Source of the DNA: Heliocidaris erythrogramma
Taxonomy: Eukaryota; Echinodermata; Echinoidea; Camarodonta; Echinometridae
DNA: 64,000 nucleotides
NCBI GenBank assembly: GCA_025617745.1
Contig: CM046858.1
Location: 41,275,850-41,339,849 of the forward strand
Reading direction: 5' to 3'
Shown: positions 10,641 to 22,800 of the stretch, in pieces
Layout: every line of letters begins with the position of its first letter
How positions within the stretch are numbered: the stretch's first letter is position 1
Made by a program: the position numbers and the translations under genes
Notes under the pieces: generated by a model
Told to the model about the DNA's origin: nothing
What the model saw: the letters and a program-made list of their open reading frames with translations, nothing else
Database searches by the model: none

Positions 10641-11154
10641 TTACCTATATTTCCAACCATTTCTACAAAAAAAGCCATATATCGTCAAAGAATCAGTGCG
10701 GCTTTATGTAGTAACAGGTACCCATATAATACAGTACTACAACTTACAATGTATATAAGGCAGCTGGAGGCAAGTTGGGCACTATGTCCCCCCCCCCCCC
10801 CAGCAGGGATTTTCGTTTTCGCTTGTGCCATAATTCACACCAAGTAAGGGCATATTTTCAGATAATTCCCCAAAAACTCACCTGCTCTTGTAAAGTATAG
10901 AATGAAATCAAGCAGATCGCATAAAGTATAATTATTCATTCATATCGATGTAATCCTATAAAGAAAGGCGACAGGGTTCGAATTAAAAGATTATTTTGAC
11001 ATTCAATCCAAATGTATTTGCTGTTGTTATTTTCGTATATCGCTGTAAATAATTTAGCATTGGGAAAAAGTGTGAAAATTTTTGCTCGCTCGCACATTAT
11101 TATATTAAAACATTACACACAAATGCTAATCGGCGGAAGCTGTACTAGAGTCCA

Positions 11155-11292
11155 GGGGAGCGTTTCGTCAAACTTCTTGTCAGTGATTTTTACTGACAGC
11201 TGTTATAAGCTACTGAAATCCTCGCATCTGATTGGCTGAAAGCAAATTTGTCAGTAGAAATCACTGACTAAACACTTGATGAAACGCTACCC
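11155..11292. mobile_element. hairpin MITE, GGGGAGCGTTTC family, copy 1
   Basis: Inverted ends GGAGCGTTTCGTCAAAC and ACTTGATGAAACGCTACC, then inner CAGTGATTTTTACTGACA and TCAGTAGAAATCACTGA. The central block GCATCTGATTGGCTGAAAGC is shared with copies at 18160 and about 8370. Confidence 0.7.
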
Positions 11293-11672
11293 AGAATCAC
11301 AATAAAAGAAGACGACGATGCTTGATAATGTATTGATTAGACTGTATAGGGTAATATTAATGTCACATAAGGGTCCCCTTTTTCGCTTTATGTTCATCCC
11401 TTGCAGGTGCCCCTTTTCTGCTGGTGACCCCCCTCCCCCCCCCCCCCTACTTCGAAAGACGCTCAGACGCCCTGTTATACTGGATCATAGGAGTTGTTCT
11501 TTGAAATATTTTATTGATAATGAAATATATGTTGTTCTCTTTTTCTCACTAGCAGCGACCTACTCTCGAAGTGTATAAGCTAATCTGTCGACCAAAAAAA
11601 GAAAGAAAAAAGAACATTTTACTTTATTTAGCCCTCGTCCACTCCACAGTGCGTATAAACACTGAGTCGAAG

Positions 11673-11890
11673 AATAGACCGCTTCGGTAATGCATGCAAA
11701 TTGTATACATACCTTTCAAACAAAGGTTGTTCTTGACAACTTAAAGCTTGCCGGACATAGCAACAAATAATGTATGCAACTGGATTCCAAGCATTGAGGC
11801 TCATTTATAAAAAAGCAGGTTAATGGAATAGCTCGTCACTAGGTGCTCAGCGAATATATGTGCATAAATTTGTATACATTACAGAAGCAA
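11673..11890. mobile_element. AATAGAC MITE, copy 1
   Basis: Matches the copies at 54292-54529 and 61748-61970 through its body (CAAAGGTTGTTCTTGACAAC, GGTTAATGGAATAGCTCGT). The right terminus is degraded. Confidence 0.65.
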
Positions 11891-11959
11891 ACATGGCCGC
11901 GTAAGAAAAACGTCCGAGTCGAGATGCATGCATTTGAACTACCGGGGGGGGGGGGGGGG

Positions 11960-12123
11960 GGGGGTCATAAAGCTGTTCGTAAAGTTACGAATGACTTTAC
12001 GAACGACTGGCACATGTTCTTGGGTGCTATACTAATCAGATTCTCAATCACTTAGCACAAGAACTGATCACCAGTCGTGCGTAAAGTTGTGCGTAACTTT
12101 GAACAGCTTTATGAAAACACCCC
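11960..12123. mobile_element. MITE with TCATAAAGCTGTTCGTAA ends
   Basis: Left end GGTCATAAAGCTGTTCG and right end CAGCTTTATGAAAACACCCC are inverted repeats, with inner GACTTTACGAACGACTGG paired to CCAGTCGTGCGTAAAGTT. The left end runs into a poly-G tract starting at 11944. Confidence 0.7.
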
Positions 12124-13148
12124 AGGTATTATTTTTTTTGGACCTAATCTCCATTGTTCTTCAGCTCATCAGTTGCTTCAGCGCCTCTATTCTTTGAGCC
12201 CTTTTCCTGCGTGCATGCCATCAATAGTAAATGTTCAGACGACCATTATTGTTTTATGAACCTTCCTGTTCTTGTTATAGCTTTCTTTTATCCACCCATC
12301 CCAAATCTTAAACTCCCTTTCAGCCAGTACCCCGTTGTATATTGTATAGGGATTGAAGATAAACTTATACTGGAATGTTCAACTCTACCTGTCAATCAAA
12401 ATGTCCCAAAGGTTCTTGATTTTGTACTTCGCAGTCATAAACTACCGGTTGCCATTAATACTGAAGTATAAAGACAGATTGTCACTCTCGGATCAGTGCA
12501 TGTACATGCCAATGTAGCTTGCTCTTTATTTCAACTTTTTGAATAATGTGAGTATACTTTGACGGCGGTAGCATAGTTTATTTTGGTATTATCGCTGCAA
12601 ATGTTATCATGCCTATAGTTTGAATTTATGTGAACTCCACACTCAAGTAGAAAAGTATATGACCAGAGCAGCTTATCCAGGGCAACCTATTTGAGTGTAT
12701 AGGCTTCAACAGAAATACTCGACAGGATCGCTGGCTAACTATTTTATGAATGAAATGTGTTTAGTGTGTTCAACTCACTGGCTCTGGTAATTTTCGCTGT
12801 TGTTGTTGTTCATGAATTGTCATTTTTGTAAAGTTCATGCCATTGCAGGCACACAGTGGCGTATCCAGCGCGTCAGTTACTGGTATTCTCTTTTCAAGGG
12901 GGGGGGGGGGGTGTCTCTGAGAGTTTTAATGCTTCGTTCCAAAAACGGCGAAAAAATAGTGCCTCAAACTTGATATATGATTAGCATTTGTTTTCTTTGT
13001 GTTGACCATGTCTCTTTAAAAATAATTTAAAAAAAAAACCAAACATGTACACAGGGGCAGATTACCTCATTAATTTCATCTTATCAATTTTGCAAGGTGT
13101 ACATGATTTAGGAATTTCATTATGGTCAATTATGGTCAGAGATACAAA
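12124..13148. other. no supported gene
   Basis: AT-rich unique-looking DNA with a G run near 12898. Small open frames only. Confidence 0.5.
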
Positions 13149-13648
13149 NNNNNNNNNNNNNNNNNNNNNNNNNNNNNNNNNNNNNNNNNNNNNNNNNNNN
13201 NNNNNNNNNNNNNNNNNNNNNNNNNNNNNNNNNNNNNNNNNNNNNNNNNNNNNNNNNNNNNNNNNNNNNNNNNNNNNNNNNNNNNNNNNNNNNNNNNNNN
13301 NNNNNNNNNNNNNNNNNNNNNNNNNNNNNNNNNNNNNNNNNNNNNNNNNNNNNNNNNNNNNNNNNNNNNNNNNNNNNNNNNNNNNNNNNNNNNNNNNNNN
13401 NNNNNNNNNNNNNNNNNNNNNNNNNNNNNNNNNNNNNNNNNNNNNNNNNNNNNNNNNNNNNNNNNNNNNNNNNNNNNNNNNNNNNNNNNNNNNNNNNNNN
13501 NNNNNNNNNNNNNNNNNNNNNNNNNNNNNNNNNNNNNNNNNNNNNNNNNNNNNNNNNNNNNNNNNNNNNNNNNNNNNNNNNNNNNNNNNNNNNNNNNNNN
13601 NNNNNNNNNNNNNNNNNNNNNNNNNNNNNNNNNNNNNNNNNNNNNNNN
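13149..13648. other. assembly gap (500 N)
   Basis: Exactly 500 undetermined bases, a conventional placeholder for a scaffold gap of unknown size. Confidence 0.98.
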
Positions 13649-13831
13649 CCTATGCCTGCTCAACTGCCTCTCATTGTGCTGATATCAGTAGGGGAATCTA
13701 TTATTAAGAAGCCTCTTGATTCCTAGTATTTGGAGCTAGGTAATATTGCTCTTTTGTGACTTTAGGGCATAGTTTGTAAGCGATATCAGAGTACAATATA
13801 TATGTAGGTATATATGTAGGGCATTTATTAA

Positions 13832-14588
13832 AGACAAAATGGGCACTTATCAATAGGGAATATAATACTATTAGAAAGGAAAAGGGGCATTGATCAGAAG
13901 TAAAGTAAAAGGGGCACATAAAAGAGGCATTTATCAGAGTGTGAAAAGGGCACTTATCATAAGGAAAAATGCACTGTTAGAACGGAAAATGGGCACTAAT
14001 CAGACGAAAACAGGGAAACTTGTCAGATTTCAAAGGGGACACTATCTGAGCTTAAAAGGGGCACTTATCAGAAAGTGAAAAGGCACGTGTAAACGAAGAA
14101 GGGGCAGTCATACGAAGAAAAAGGGTCACTTATCAGAAGTGAAAAGGGGCAATTATAAGAAGGGAAAATTGTACACTGAAACGGAAAATGGGCACTAATC
14201 AGACGAAAAACAAAGGACAGATTTTTAAAAGGGGCAGTAATGTCGGGGGTAAAGGGGGCACTTATCAGAGGGTGAAAAGGACATATATCACAAAGAAGAA
14301 TGGGCCCAGTTTACGAAGGAGAAGGGGCACTTATCAGAAGTGAAAAAGGCACTTACAGAAGGTAAAAGCACTATTAGAACGAGAAATGGGAACTAATTAC
14401 ACGAAAAAATGGGCAATTATTAGATTTCATAAGGGGCAGTAATGTCTGAGGTTAAAGGGGGCACTTATCAGAAAGTAAATACGGCACTTATTAGAAAGAA
14501 AAAGGGTACTATACGAAGAAAATGCGGCACTTATCAGCTATGGAAAGGGCACTTCGGGGGTACTTGAAAATGTTGGGGTGGTGGTACT
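13832..14588. repeat. degenerate minisatellite, about 26-bp unit (right array)
   Basis: About 25-28 variants of GGGGCACTTATCAGAAGTGAAAA follow one another. It is inverted relative to the array at 10261-10640. Confidence 0.75.
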
Positions 14589-15038
14589 GTTTGTTTTCCG
14601 TGAAAGTGTTTTAATCCATTATAATCTGGCGGATATACACCATGATGAAGCCTACTGCCGACCCGTGCGCACTTTAAAAGCATAGTCAAGGTGCCCACCG
14701 TAAGTACTCAAGCGTTTTGTTTTTGTTGTTGTTTTGTTTGAGTAAGTTTTCGTAACTGCCCCCCCCCCGGATCAGCCTCTGTTATAACATAAATAAGATT
14801 TACGAGGAAAGGAAGAGAGCTGCATTCGATCATATCCAAAAAAATTAACCATATTCACGATCCGAATCTGAAACTAAAGATTTATACCAGTAAATCCCAT
14901 CACTATATTAATTATAGTTGCCGTACTTATATGACTATTTTATGATCGAATCAGGGGCATTTCCCTGATCGAATGAAGGTTAGGTATAGAAAAGACCAGT
15001 TGATTATCGCCGGAAATTTTCTTTCTCGTAATTTTTAA

Positions 15039-15330
15039 AGGGATACGCAACCAGGCGGCTGTGGGGAAAGTCAGGATTGCGTAAGCCCCATTCACTCGTA
15101 CACAAAGTTTGTGCGTAGAACGCGTCCGTTGGACTACTGGGATTATATTTCGGACTGCACGAAGCCGACCGAATCTCGCACGAGATCTCGAGCTCAGGCG
15201 GAGCGTGCATGTTGCACAGCGACTAGTCTGTCCGAAGATTGAACCCCACGGGGCAACGGCATGATCAGGTAACGAACACGGTGCCCTCTCGCGGCATAAA
15301 AACGTCCACAATCTGCGATTGAGTATCCCT
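15039..15330. mobile_element. TTAA-flanked MITE, family 1, copy B
   Basis: A 292-bp relative of the element at 816-945, in inverted orientation. It has AGGGATAC/GTATCCCT ends and TTAA at 15035-15038 and 15331-15334. The interior is longer and includes a GC-rich segment absent from copy A. Confidence 0.7.
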
Positions 15331-16056
15331 TTAACTGATCGTTCCAAACTTTCAAAGCAGTCACTGCTTTCGAGTGATTTTTATTCATTATACCTCAACA
15401 CATTTCAAAATAATTTTTTAAAGCTTCAGCGCTTGTCTCTTTTTGGTCTCTTCAAGAAATGTAAAACTTTGATGGATACTATATGTTTTGTATATTTGTA
15501 CATACAAAACAAATAATTTTACATGCAGAAATCTATATTAAAAATATTAGTTACAACAAAAAATCAAAACAAAACAAAAACAAAACAACACAGAAACAAA
15601 AGAGGGGGAAAATAAACAGCTTTCCAGAGGAAGGAACTAGGCTTACAATCATAACAAACCCCCAAAGTTAGTAGAATACACATGCTGCATTTAGTTCGCG
15701 TATATTAAGTATATTTGATTTCATGTATATTTTCATTTTATAAAATTCCTTTTTGTGGGTTAACTCATTTCTGTTCGCTCATTTATGATTTTTCCCATTT
15801 TACGAATATGTATTCAAGTATGATTATTATCATTTTTGTATTGATAAATTCATCTATCAAAAACTCAATGCGACTGAATACTCAAGGTCATGATAGTCCT
15901 AGTCATCAAGAACATTATTGAAATCACCAAAATATAACCATACAAGGTATCTGTGTTATTATAAGGAAAACAGTCACATAGAACAGATACCTGGACTCGA
16001 AGTTCCGGGTATCAAGCATGTTTGTAAAAAAGTAAAGATGGTCGGTGGGCCCCCTT
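15331..16056. other. no supported gene; A-rich simple sequence
   Basis: Contains an (AAAAC)n-like stretch near 15555-15600. Nothing coding is convincing. Confidence 0.5.
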
Positions 16057-16058
16057 TT

Positions 16059-16265
16059 CAGGCCCCTGGGAGCCGGGAGTGCTGAGGGTGCTGCAGCACC
16101 CCAGAATATTTTTTGAGGGGGTGCGCAGCACCCTCTAGAAAGGCTGAAGATGTGGGGTGCCGGGTGCTGTAGAACTGTAAAACTAGTTAAAAAGAGACCC
16201 CAAAACGCTGAGGACCCTTTTTTTTTGGGGGGGGGGGGGGGGGCTTGCTTGTCTGAGATTTTTTT
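16059..16265. mobile_element. hAT-like CAGGCCCCTGGGAGCC element, truncated copy
   Basis: Shares CAGGCCCCTGGGAGCCGGG, a GGTGCTGCAGCACCCC palindrome and CCCCAAAACGCTGAGGAC with the complete copy at 16969-17364. It is cut off at a T/G run near 16220-16245. Confidence 0.55.
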
Positions 16266-16968
16266 GTTCAAAGCAACCGTTCCCTTTTTCTTATGGCTAA
16301 ATTCCTAAGTGATGGGTGAATATCTTTACACTTGTATATAGAGCCACTATTCACTTTTCCGTCCGCAAAGATTTTTTTTTTTTTTTTTGGCATACTTCTT
16401 TTATAGGTTTTCCCGGCTAATTTCATTCGAATTCATGAATAGCGTTCAAGTTCGAACGATTTTTGTCAACTCTCTGCTCTCATGGTTCGTTTTCATTCTT
16501 TGAGCATTCAATTTTTGTTTATATCATTCCATTTAAATTTTATTTCATTCAATTTAGAGGGAAATCCATTCAATTTAACGACGCGAAGTTGCCATTCAAT
16601 TTCGCGCCAGCTGGATAGACGTTCAATTTCGTCCCAAATACAATTTTAATTTCATTTATAGGCACACACCTTCGCACTTTGAACGTTCGAATTGAATTAA
16701 CATAAACAAGTTCTGTTTCTATGTTATTCTTACCTCATTTTTTCACGTTATATGCACACTCTTTCACTTTTTTTGATTATATAATTTCCTTCTCATTTTT
16801 TCAAACTTTCATTTTCAAAGTTTATTTTAATCATATTCATGTTTATTCCTGGAGCGTCGGTCAGTGCTGGTTGTCAAATGCTTCAACCAACCTAATTCTG
16901 TCCGTATTCGAGATATTCATGTACTCTCCTCGAGCCGCCAACATAGTTGTGTATAAATGAATTGTATA

Positions 16969-17364
16969 CAGGCCCCTGGGAGCCGGGTGCTGGGGGGTGC
17001 AGCACCCCCAGAATTTTGTGAGAGGGTGCACATCATCCCCTAGAAGGCAGAGGATGCGGGGTGCTGTAGCCAGCAAAAGGCATATAACTTTTTTTTTTGC
17101 TTGCTTGTCAAAGATTTTTAGAGTTAAAAAGAAAACCCAAAACGCTGAGGACTTATTTTTGCTTGTCAAAATTTTGTGAATATCACAAAATCCTGGATCC
17201 CCCACTGGCTGTACCACCCCCAATTTTCTATAAGGGACACTTGCCCTTGCACTTAAAGCAACTTCATTGTTTTCCCCGGGCGCCAATCATAGATAATCAA
17301 CTGCATACAAAAAAACAAATCTGCTCACAGCACACTCAGTAACAAAATCGTTCCCAGGGGCCTG
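16969..17364. mobile_element. hAT-like non-autonomous element with 8-bp target duplication
   Basis: Begins CAGGCCCCTGGGA and ends TCCCAGGGGCCTG (396 bp). The flanking octamers ATTGTATA (16961-16968) and ATTGTATG (17365-17372) form an 8-bp duplication with one change. CAG...CTG ends with an 8-bp duplication are typical of hAT transposons. An inverted fragment of the family lies inside every unit of the 22.8-33.4 kb array. Confidence 0.75.
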
Positions 17365-18159
17365 ATTGTATGTATATGAAAGTGGAGTTATACGAGCTGA
17401 TGCTTCGATGACGGTTTGTCAGAGGAATGAGAACGATCAATATAAGGCAAATGTCCCCATTTCAAGGTACATAAAGTTTGCATAATTTATTCAAACAAAT
17501 GCAGATTACAAAGAACATAAGCAGTAACGAAAAACACTGCCCAAATGCTGAAGATGCTTGCCTATTCGTGAATTTGAATTCTTCAGGGTAGCGCATGTGC
17601 GAATTTGAATGCATTTTAGGTGCATTTTTAATTTGAACGCGCTTTTTACACGTTTATGTGAGAAAATTATGAAATCGCATGCTAATGAAATTAAATTTAA
17701 TGAATTAGTTGGCTTTTTGAATGTTGATCTCGGTGATCATTCAAATTCGCTCGAAATTGAATGATCGCATTGTTAAATCGGATGCAATGTTGACGAAATT
17801 GGGCGGGAAAACCTACATGTATCTTAAGATACTAATTAACGTAATGTTATCCAGGTCACATTGGCAAGAGTTTAGTCACTGTGGACACCATTTTTATTTA
17901 AAACAAACGCACAAACACACGCGCGCTCACCCCCCCCCCCCCCCAACGAGCAATGTGTATAAAATGCCTTGCTCAAGGACAAGTGCCGTGTCGGGAATCA
18001 AACCACGAACTTTGCATTTTCAGTCTAGTGTAATAAACAACTCAATTGTGACACCTCATTTTGGTCATGATGCTCGATAATGATGATGAACATAATTATC
18101 TGGCTACTTTTGAGAAAGCAATACAATTTCCATCATAAAAAGTAACCTCTCACAGATCA

Positions 18160-18307
18160 GGGGAGCGTTTCATCAAACGTTTTGTCAGTGGTTTTTACCG
18201 ACAACTGTTAACAACTGTTATAAGCTACTGAAATCCTTGCATCTGATTGGCTGAGCGCAAATTTGTCAGTAAACTCCACTGACAAAACCCTTGATGAAAC
18301 GCTCGCC
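18160..18307. mobile_element. hairpin MITE, GGGGAGCGTTTC family, copy 2
   Basis: GGGGAGCGTTTCATCAAACG pairs with TTGATGAAACGCTCGCC, and inner TTTGTCAGTGG pairs with CCACTGACAAA. The interior has GCATCTGATTGGCTGAGCGC as in copy 1. Confidence 0.72.
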
Positions 18308-18457
18308 AGAATAGATTTTTTTTTAAACACAAAATTGCCCATGAGGAAAATTGCAATACTCCAAATTATTTGTAAATTTAAACTTAATCGAACGAATCAC
18401 CGCTGAGTTTTAAAAGTCAGAAAGCAACTAATGTTTTTCTTTACATACAGAGAATTC

Positions 18458-18540
18458 TCTCTCTCTCTCTCTCTCCCCCCCCCCCCTCTCTCTCTCTCTC
18501 CCCCCCTCTCTCTCTCTCTTTTGTGTGTGTGTTTGTGTGG
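18458..18540. repeat. (CT)n / C-run / (GT)n microsatellite
   Basis: Compound simple repeat. GT-rich simple sequence recurs near 18738-18772. Confidence 0.9.
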
Positions 18541-19245
18541 TGGGTGTGCGTTTGTTTAGCATTATGTCCGAGGACATTTTCGGACAGAGAACAAAAAAAA
18601 AACCATGAGAACAATGGTCCTCGGAAGCCGGACAATAGTCCTCGAACGTCGAACAATGAATTTATGCCTTATTCCGTCGACTGTCCGAGGACGAGAACAA
18701 TAGAGGAACAATACCTGTCCTCGGAAGTAAAGCCATGTAAATGTGTGTGTGTTTGTATGTGTGTGTGTGTGAGGGGCCGGGGGAAGGGCAACGCTTGATC
18801 ACAGGGCGTTTGGGTATTTTCCAATGGGATATAACCCCCCTTTCCCAATGGAAACTATTGTAAATTTTCATTAAAGCTGGGAGGATCTTGGACGGGGTTC
18901 ACGTTGAAACATTCGAAAACTCTCTATTGTCCTTAATGAATGCATAGACTCCAACCCGCTTGTTCATTACAGGAATTATTTAAGGGCTAAATTGATCGTA
19001 TGTTATTCAAATTTTTATTGCTACATAGTTCTGATAAAGGTTTAATGTCTTTAAAAACAACATAGGAATTTTGTCGAAAAGTTGAAAAATTGCCAATTTG
19101 AAAAAACCCCAATGATTTGTCATCTCAATATGTTCCCAATTTAAGGACTTTAAAGCTAATTCTCGTTCTTAAAATTTCTAGCATCAAACGCAGAACGGTC
19201 ATGCAACAAAATGGAATAGAAACTTTTGCTCTTTCTACTCATGCA

Positions 19246-19388
19246 TCTGGTATATATATATTTATTTATATATTTATTTATTTTATTTTATTTTATTTTA
19301 TTTCTTTGTATTTCTTTATTTCTTTATTTTATTGATTGATTGATTGATTTATATATTTTATTTTATTTTATTTTATTTATTTATTTTT

Positions 19389-19443
<55 letters not shown>

Positions 19444-19510
19444 TTTTTTATTTTTTTATTTTTTTTTTTAAATTTTATTTATTTATTTATTTATTTATTT
19501 TTTTTTTGGA
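19246..19510. repeat. (TTTA)n low-complexity tract
   Basis: About 260 bp of TTTA, TTTTA and TTGA repeats. Confidence 0.9.
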
Positions 19511-22468
19511 GGGGGGGGCTCTATTCTTTTCCAGTAGTCAGAGTGGGAAATACATGTATTAGGCGTTGTTAGGTTGGAGAACCAGTTTGGCTTGCCCAAC
19601 CTAGCAACACTTAATTTATGCAATCTGCATCCTGACTATTGAAATACATGAGCATTACATTTTAATACGTTACGAAAACGGCCATTATACTCATGTATAC
19701 ACAGATTTTATGGCCTTGATTTCTAAAGATGTGAAAATCTAATTAGAATTTCAAAGCAATACTTCGAAATCTTAGACGAAATACTGTAGAGTTAACTCCT
19801 AATAAATTTGACATTCACTTTACAATGTGCATATGTGTCAACTTTTCAGTCATCAACAATACATGTACTTTTTTTTTAACAGATGTGCCTGTAGCTATAT
19901 CAATATAATAATAACCTGGTCGTAGAGAGATCACGTATCAGTACTGTTCGAACAGTGCGTGCCTGGATATAACAGGGGTGGATTCCGGGTCGGGTAGATA
20001 TCCATAGAGATAGATCCTTGCATACAAAGGTTCGCAAGTGCCTTCCTGTCAGATTCATGTTGTAGTCGCTTACTAAAAATTTACTGCGTTCAGTTGTATG
20101 ATATTTCTCACAGCAGTAGCTACGTAGAGCTAACCTTCATTTTCTACTGGCAGGTATGTATTACTTCTATCTTCTTTCCTTTCTTTGTAGTATAAGTGCA
20201 TTTATTCCTACTCTAGGACCTCATCCGCATAAGTCATACTTTGTTCTGGACTTTTGTTCTGAACTCTTTAGTTCCAAGAGCATGTTTGTAATGCAAAGCT
20301 TGGTTTAATGTAACGTGGTAAACAGGTAAACGTTTCAAGGCATCTTTCACCTGTTGGAACATTGCGGAGGTACTGACACACATCTCATAAAGGTAACCTA
20401 TAGTGAGATATCCGACACATAACCTGTTTGCATATCTCATCTTAGTAAAGCTTCATGAGGTCATATTCAAAGATTTTTGAGATATTCAGTCAGTCCAATC
20501 AGTGGCGTAGCGTAAGTCCATCTATCTCTTGATCGTCAAACTTACAAGGCTACTGATATAGGGGGTGTAGGGTGCGGGAGGTGGTCCAGTCTTGTTCCTT
20601 TTTCGTTCTTTTCCCCTTCTCCCTTTCCACTCGATTTCTTTTTTTATTGGGGGGGGGGGGGAGCACGTGCTTCCCGTAGTTACGTCACTACGTCCGATTT
20701 TTCTAAGGGCGCTGCAGCAGCGTTTAATATTTTCTTTTCCGGCTCTCGGTGAGAAAAAAAAGTATAAGTTTTATGACAATTATGTCGGTCTGTCGATAAA
20801 TTGTTTTCAATGGTATTGAATTATCGTACTAGATAGTATTTTTTAAAGTTATCAGTCAAGAAGTGGTGAGCTGGTGACCCCCCCCCCCCCCCTGCATTTT
20901 CGGATGGGGGGGGGGGGGGCGGGCGGGGACAAGATTATACGCGATTTGATAGGAAGGGAGTTATTATTTTTAAAAAAATTAAGAATTCGCCCCTAACCTA
21001 CTGGAATTAAAGTCGCTTTCATCATGCCTATGGTAAAGGTTGTCGATGGAATTAGAAGTTGTATACTTTATCAAATCTGGCTCAGTTTTAGAGAAAAAAT
21101 ATGATTTTGTTTTTAAACTTCACTGTAGGGGGTGGGGAGGGGCTGCAACAAATAGTAAATCTTTTCCCAAAATTTGCTTTCGCTATATATTTCAACAATT
21201 CTTAGTCCTTCAAAATATAATAGTCAATTTTATTCCTACAAAGTATTATTTACAACGACTATGAGTAGTATGATAGCACGTTGGCCTATTGAAGTCATTT
21301 AATGCTCGACCAGTTTACCCTTGAGTATAATATGTCAATATTAACCGATGATAAGAAATTCCAGATATAGCTGTGTGCCGCAATTTTACAATTATGTTAC
21401 ACGGAACCGTAGAGTATTTAAACCATAAAAAGCAGGGTTTTTGGTAGTTTTGTGGGGCAAAGTGCACAAATCGTGTCCTTTCATAAATGCAATGTACCCA
21501 TGAAAATTCGCACTTGAGCACTCCGATCGAGGCCTGGGTAGATTTATTATCTTATGAACATTGATAAACGTTGTTCTATTCACTTCTTTCTCAAATGTGA
21601 CGCAACATGAGCGGAGACCACTGAGAAGAAGTCTAGGAAGTTAGAAAGCCAAGGAAAAGTTGACATTTCTTTCAAATGTTGAACCTTTGCAAATACGGTT
21701 TTATACGGTGATCCTATATGGAGGGGGGGGGGGGGGAGCAGTTTTCAACAAGAGGCTAATGAAACTGACATGATAGCAAAGCAACGAGAATTATTTTTCA
21801 AATCTGGAACCCTTCACAAGCGCTATTTATCAACTATATCCCATACTGGGGACGAAATTACGAGATCATGGAGCAACTTAAGCGAGGAAGCAAAGCCTCA
21901 AAAAATGTTTTCGAATGCATTTACCCTGCGAGTGGGGGGGGGGGGGGGCATAATCCTGAATTTATCTTCCTTTCTTTTTCATCTAATTTTTCATATTTTT
22001 CATGTTACATTTACAATTTAAAAATAAATACATACATAAATAAAATATAAGTAAATGGTCAAGATAATGTAGTGATTTTACTGAGAGAAATATGATGGGA
22101 CCTACAGGAAAGCAAGCTTGTAAAGCTGTAGGCCCCGGTGAAATAATTTCCGGTGGACGGATATGAATAATGACCAATCAAAATAAATCAGAAAACAAAA
22201 ACAAAAACACACAAAAAAAAGGACAAGAAAAAGGAGAACATGCAGTGGTGTCGTTTATATTTTCTTTCCTTTTCTTACAATGTAGACAAATGTACTTCAT
22301 CATTTTCTCTCTCTTTTTGCGTTTTTTGCACCCTTCAAGTGATGTCCGGGGCGTGTTATTTTTTTTTCTGCGGGACAGATTGGGGCATGGTGCGTGTTGA
22401 GCCAATGGGAAGTACGTTCTTTCCCTTCTGAATAGTGTCTGCACGTGAGACTAGTCATGTTTCAATTT
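19511..22468. other. no supported gene
   Basis: Contains G runs near 20650, 20905, 21722 and 21936, a short hairpin at 19565-19612 (TTAGGTTGG with CCAACCTAG) and an isolated CAG|GTATGT donor near 20153. The donor might belong to a non-coding 5' exon, but nothing confirms it. Confidence 0.4.
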
Positions 22469-22723
22469 GAAAGAGACTACAAGAATCGGACTTGTGTTTT
22501 CTTACTCAATTTCACCTTATTTTTAAATCAGCAAAAGAAAATTTTGCAATATATTCCTCTGCCGAAATTCGAACTTGCGGTCCTTTCATCGATAGTGCAC
22601 CAGATTATCCGTTTGCACCACACAGAACGGCTGCTCAATGGCCTTGCTCGTTTTATCATATCCCTACAGTTCGTTTTCATGAATATTCATGACGACTAGT
22701 CTTAACGGAATAAACCGTATTAT
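22469..22723 (-). mobile_element. tRNA-derived SINE, copy 1
   Basis: Shares about 250 bp with 46304-46555, from GAAAGAGACTACAAG to GGAATAAACCGTATTA. On the minus strand it has a tRNA-like region with a degenerate A box (TGGTGCAAACGG) and B box (AAGTTCGAATT). The orientation is set by these boxes. Confidence 0.55.
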
Positions 22724-22800
22724 GAGCAATTTGACGCATTAGTCTGTAAATCAAGACCCCTTAAAAAAAAGCCCCAATCTGTGCGAATATTAATAAGCAT

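Larger units (their letters stand above)
10261..14588. mobile_element. putative 4.3-kb element bounded by inverted subterminal arrays
   Basis: The outer edges match as inverted repeats (ACAGTGCCCCACAC and TTTTCAAGT-CCCC-AAGTGCCCTTT on the left, their complement near 14545-14588). Opposed minisatellite arrays lie just inside. This is the layout of large DNA transposons with subterminal repeats, such as CACTA-type elements. The interior shows no transposase but includes a 500-nt gap and later MITE insertions. Confidence 0.35.

Noticed and set aside
13045..13707. Open frames across 13149-13648
   Set aside because: They are open only because the region is N.
18565..18725. Repeated GTCCGAGGAC and ACAATGGTCCTCGGA motifs as a regulatory array
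   Set aside because: Only a few imperfect copies next to simple repeats; more likely a small decayed repeat.
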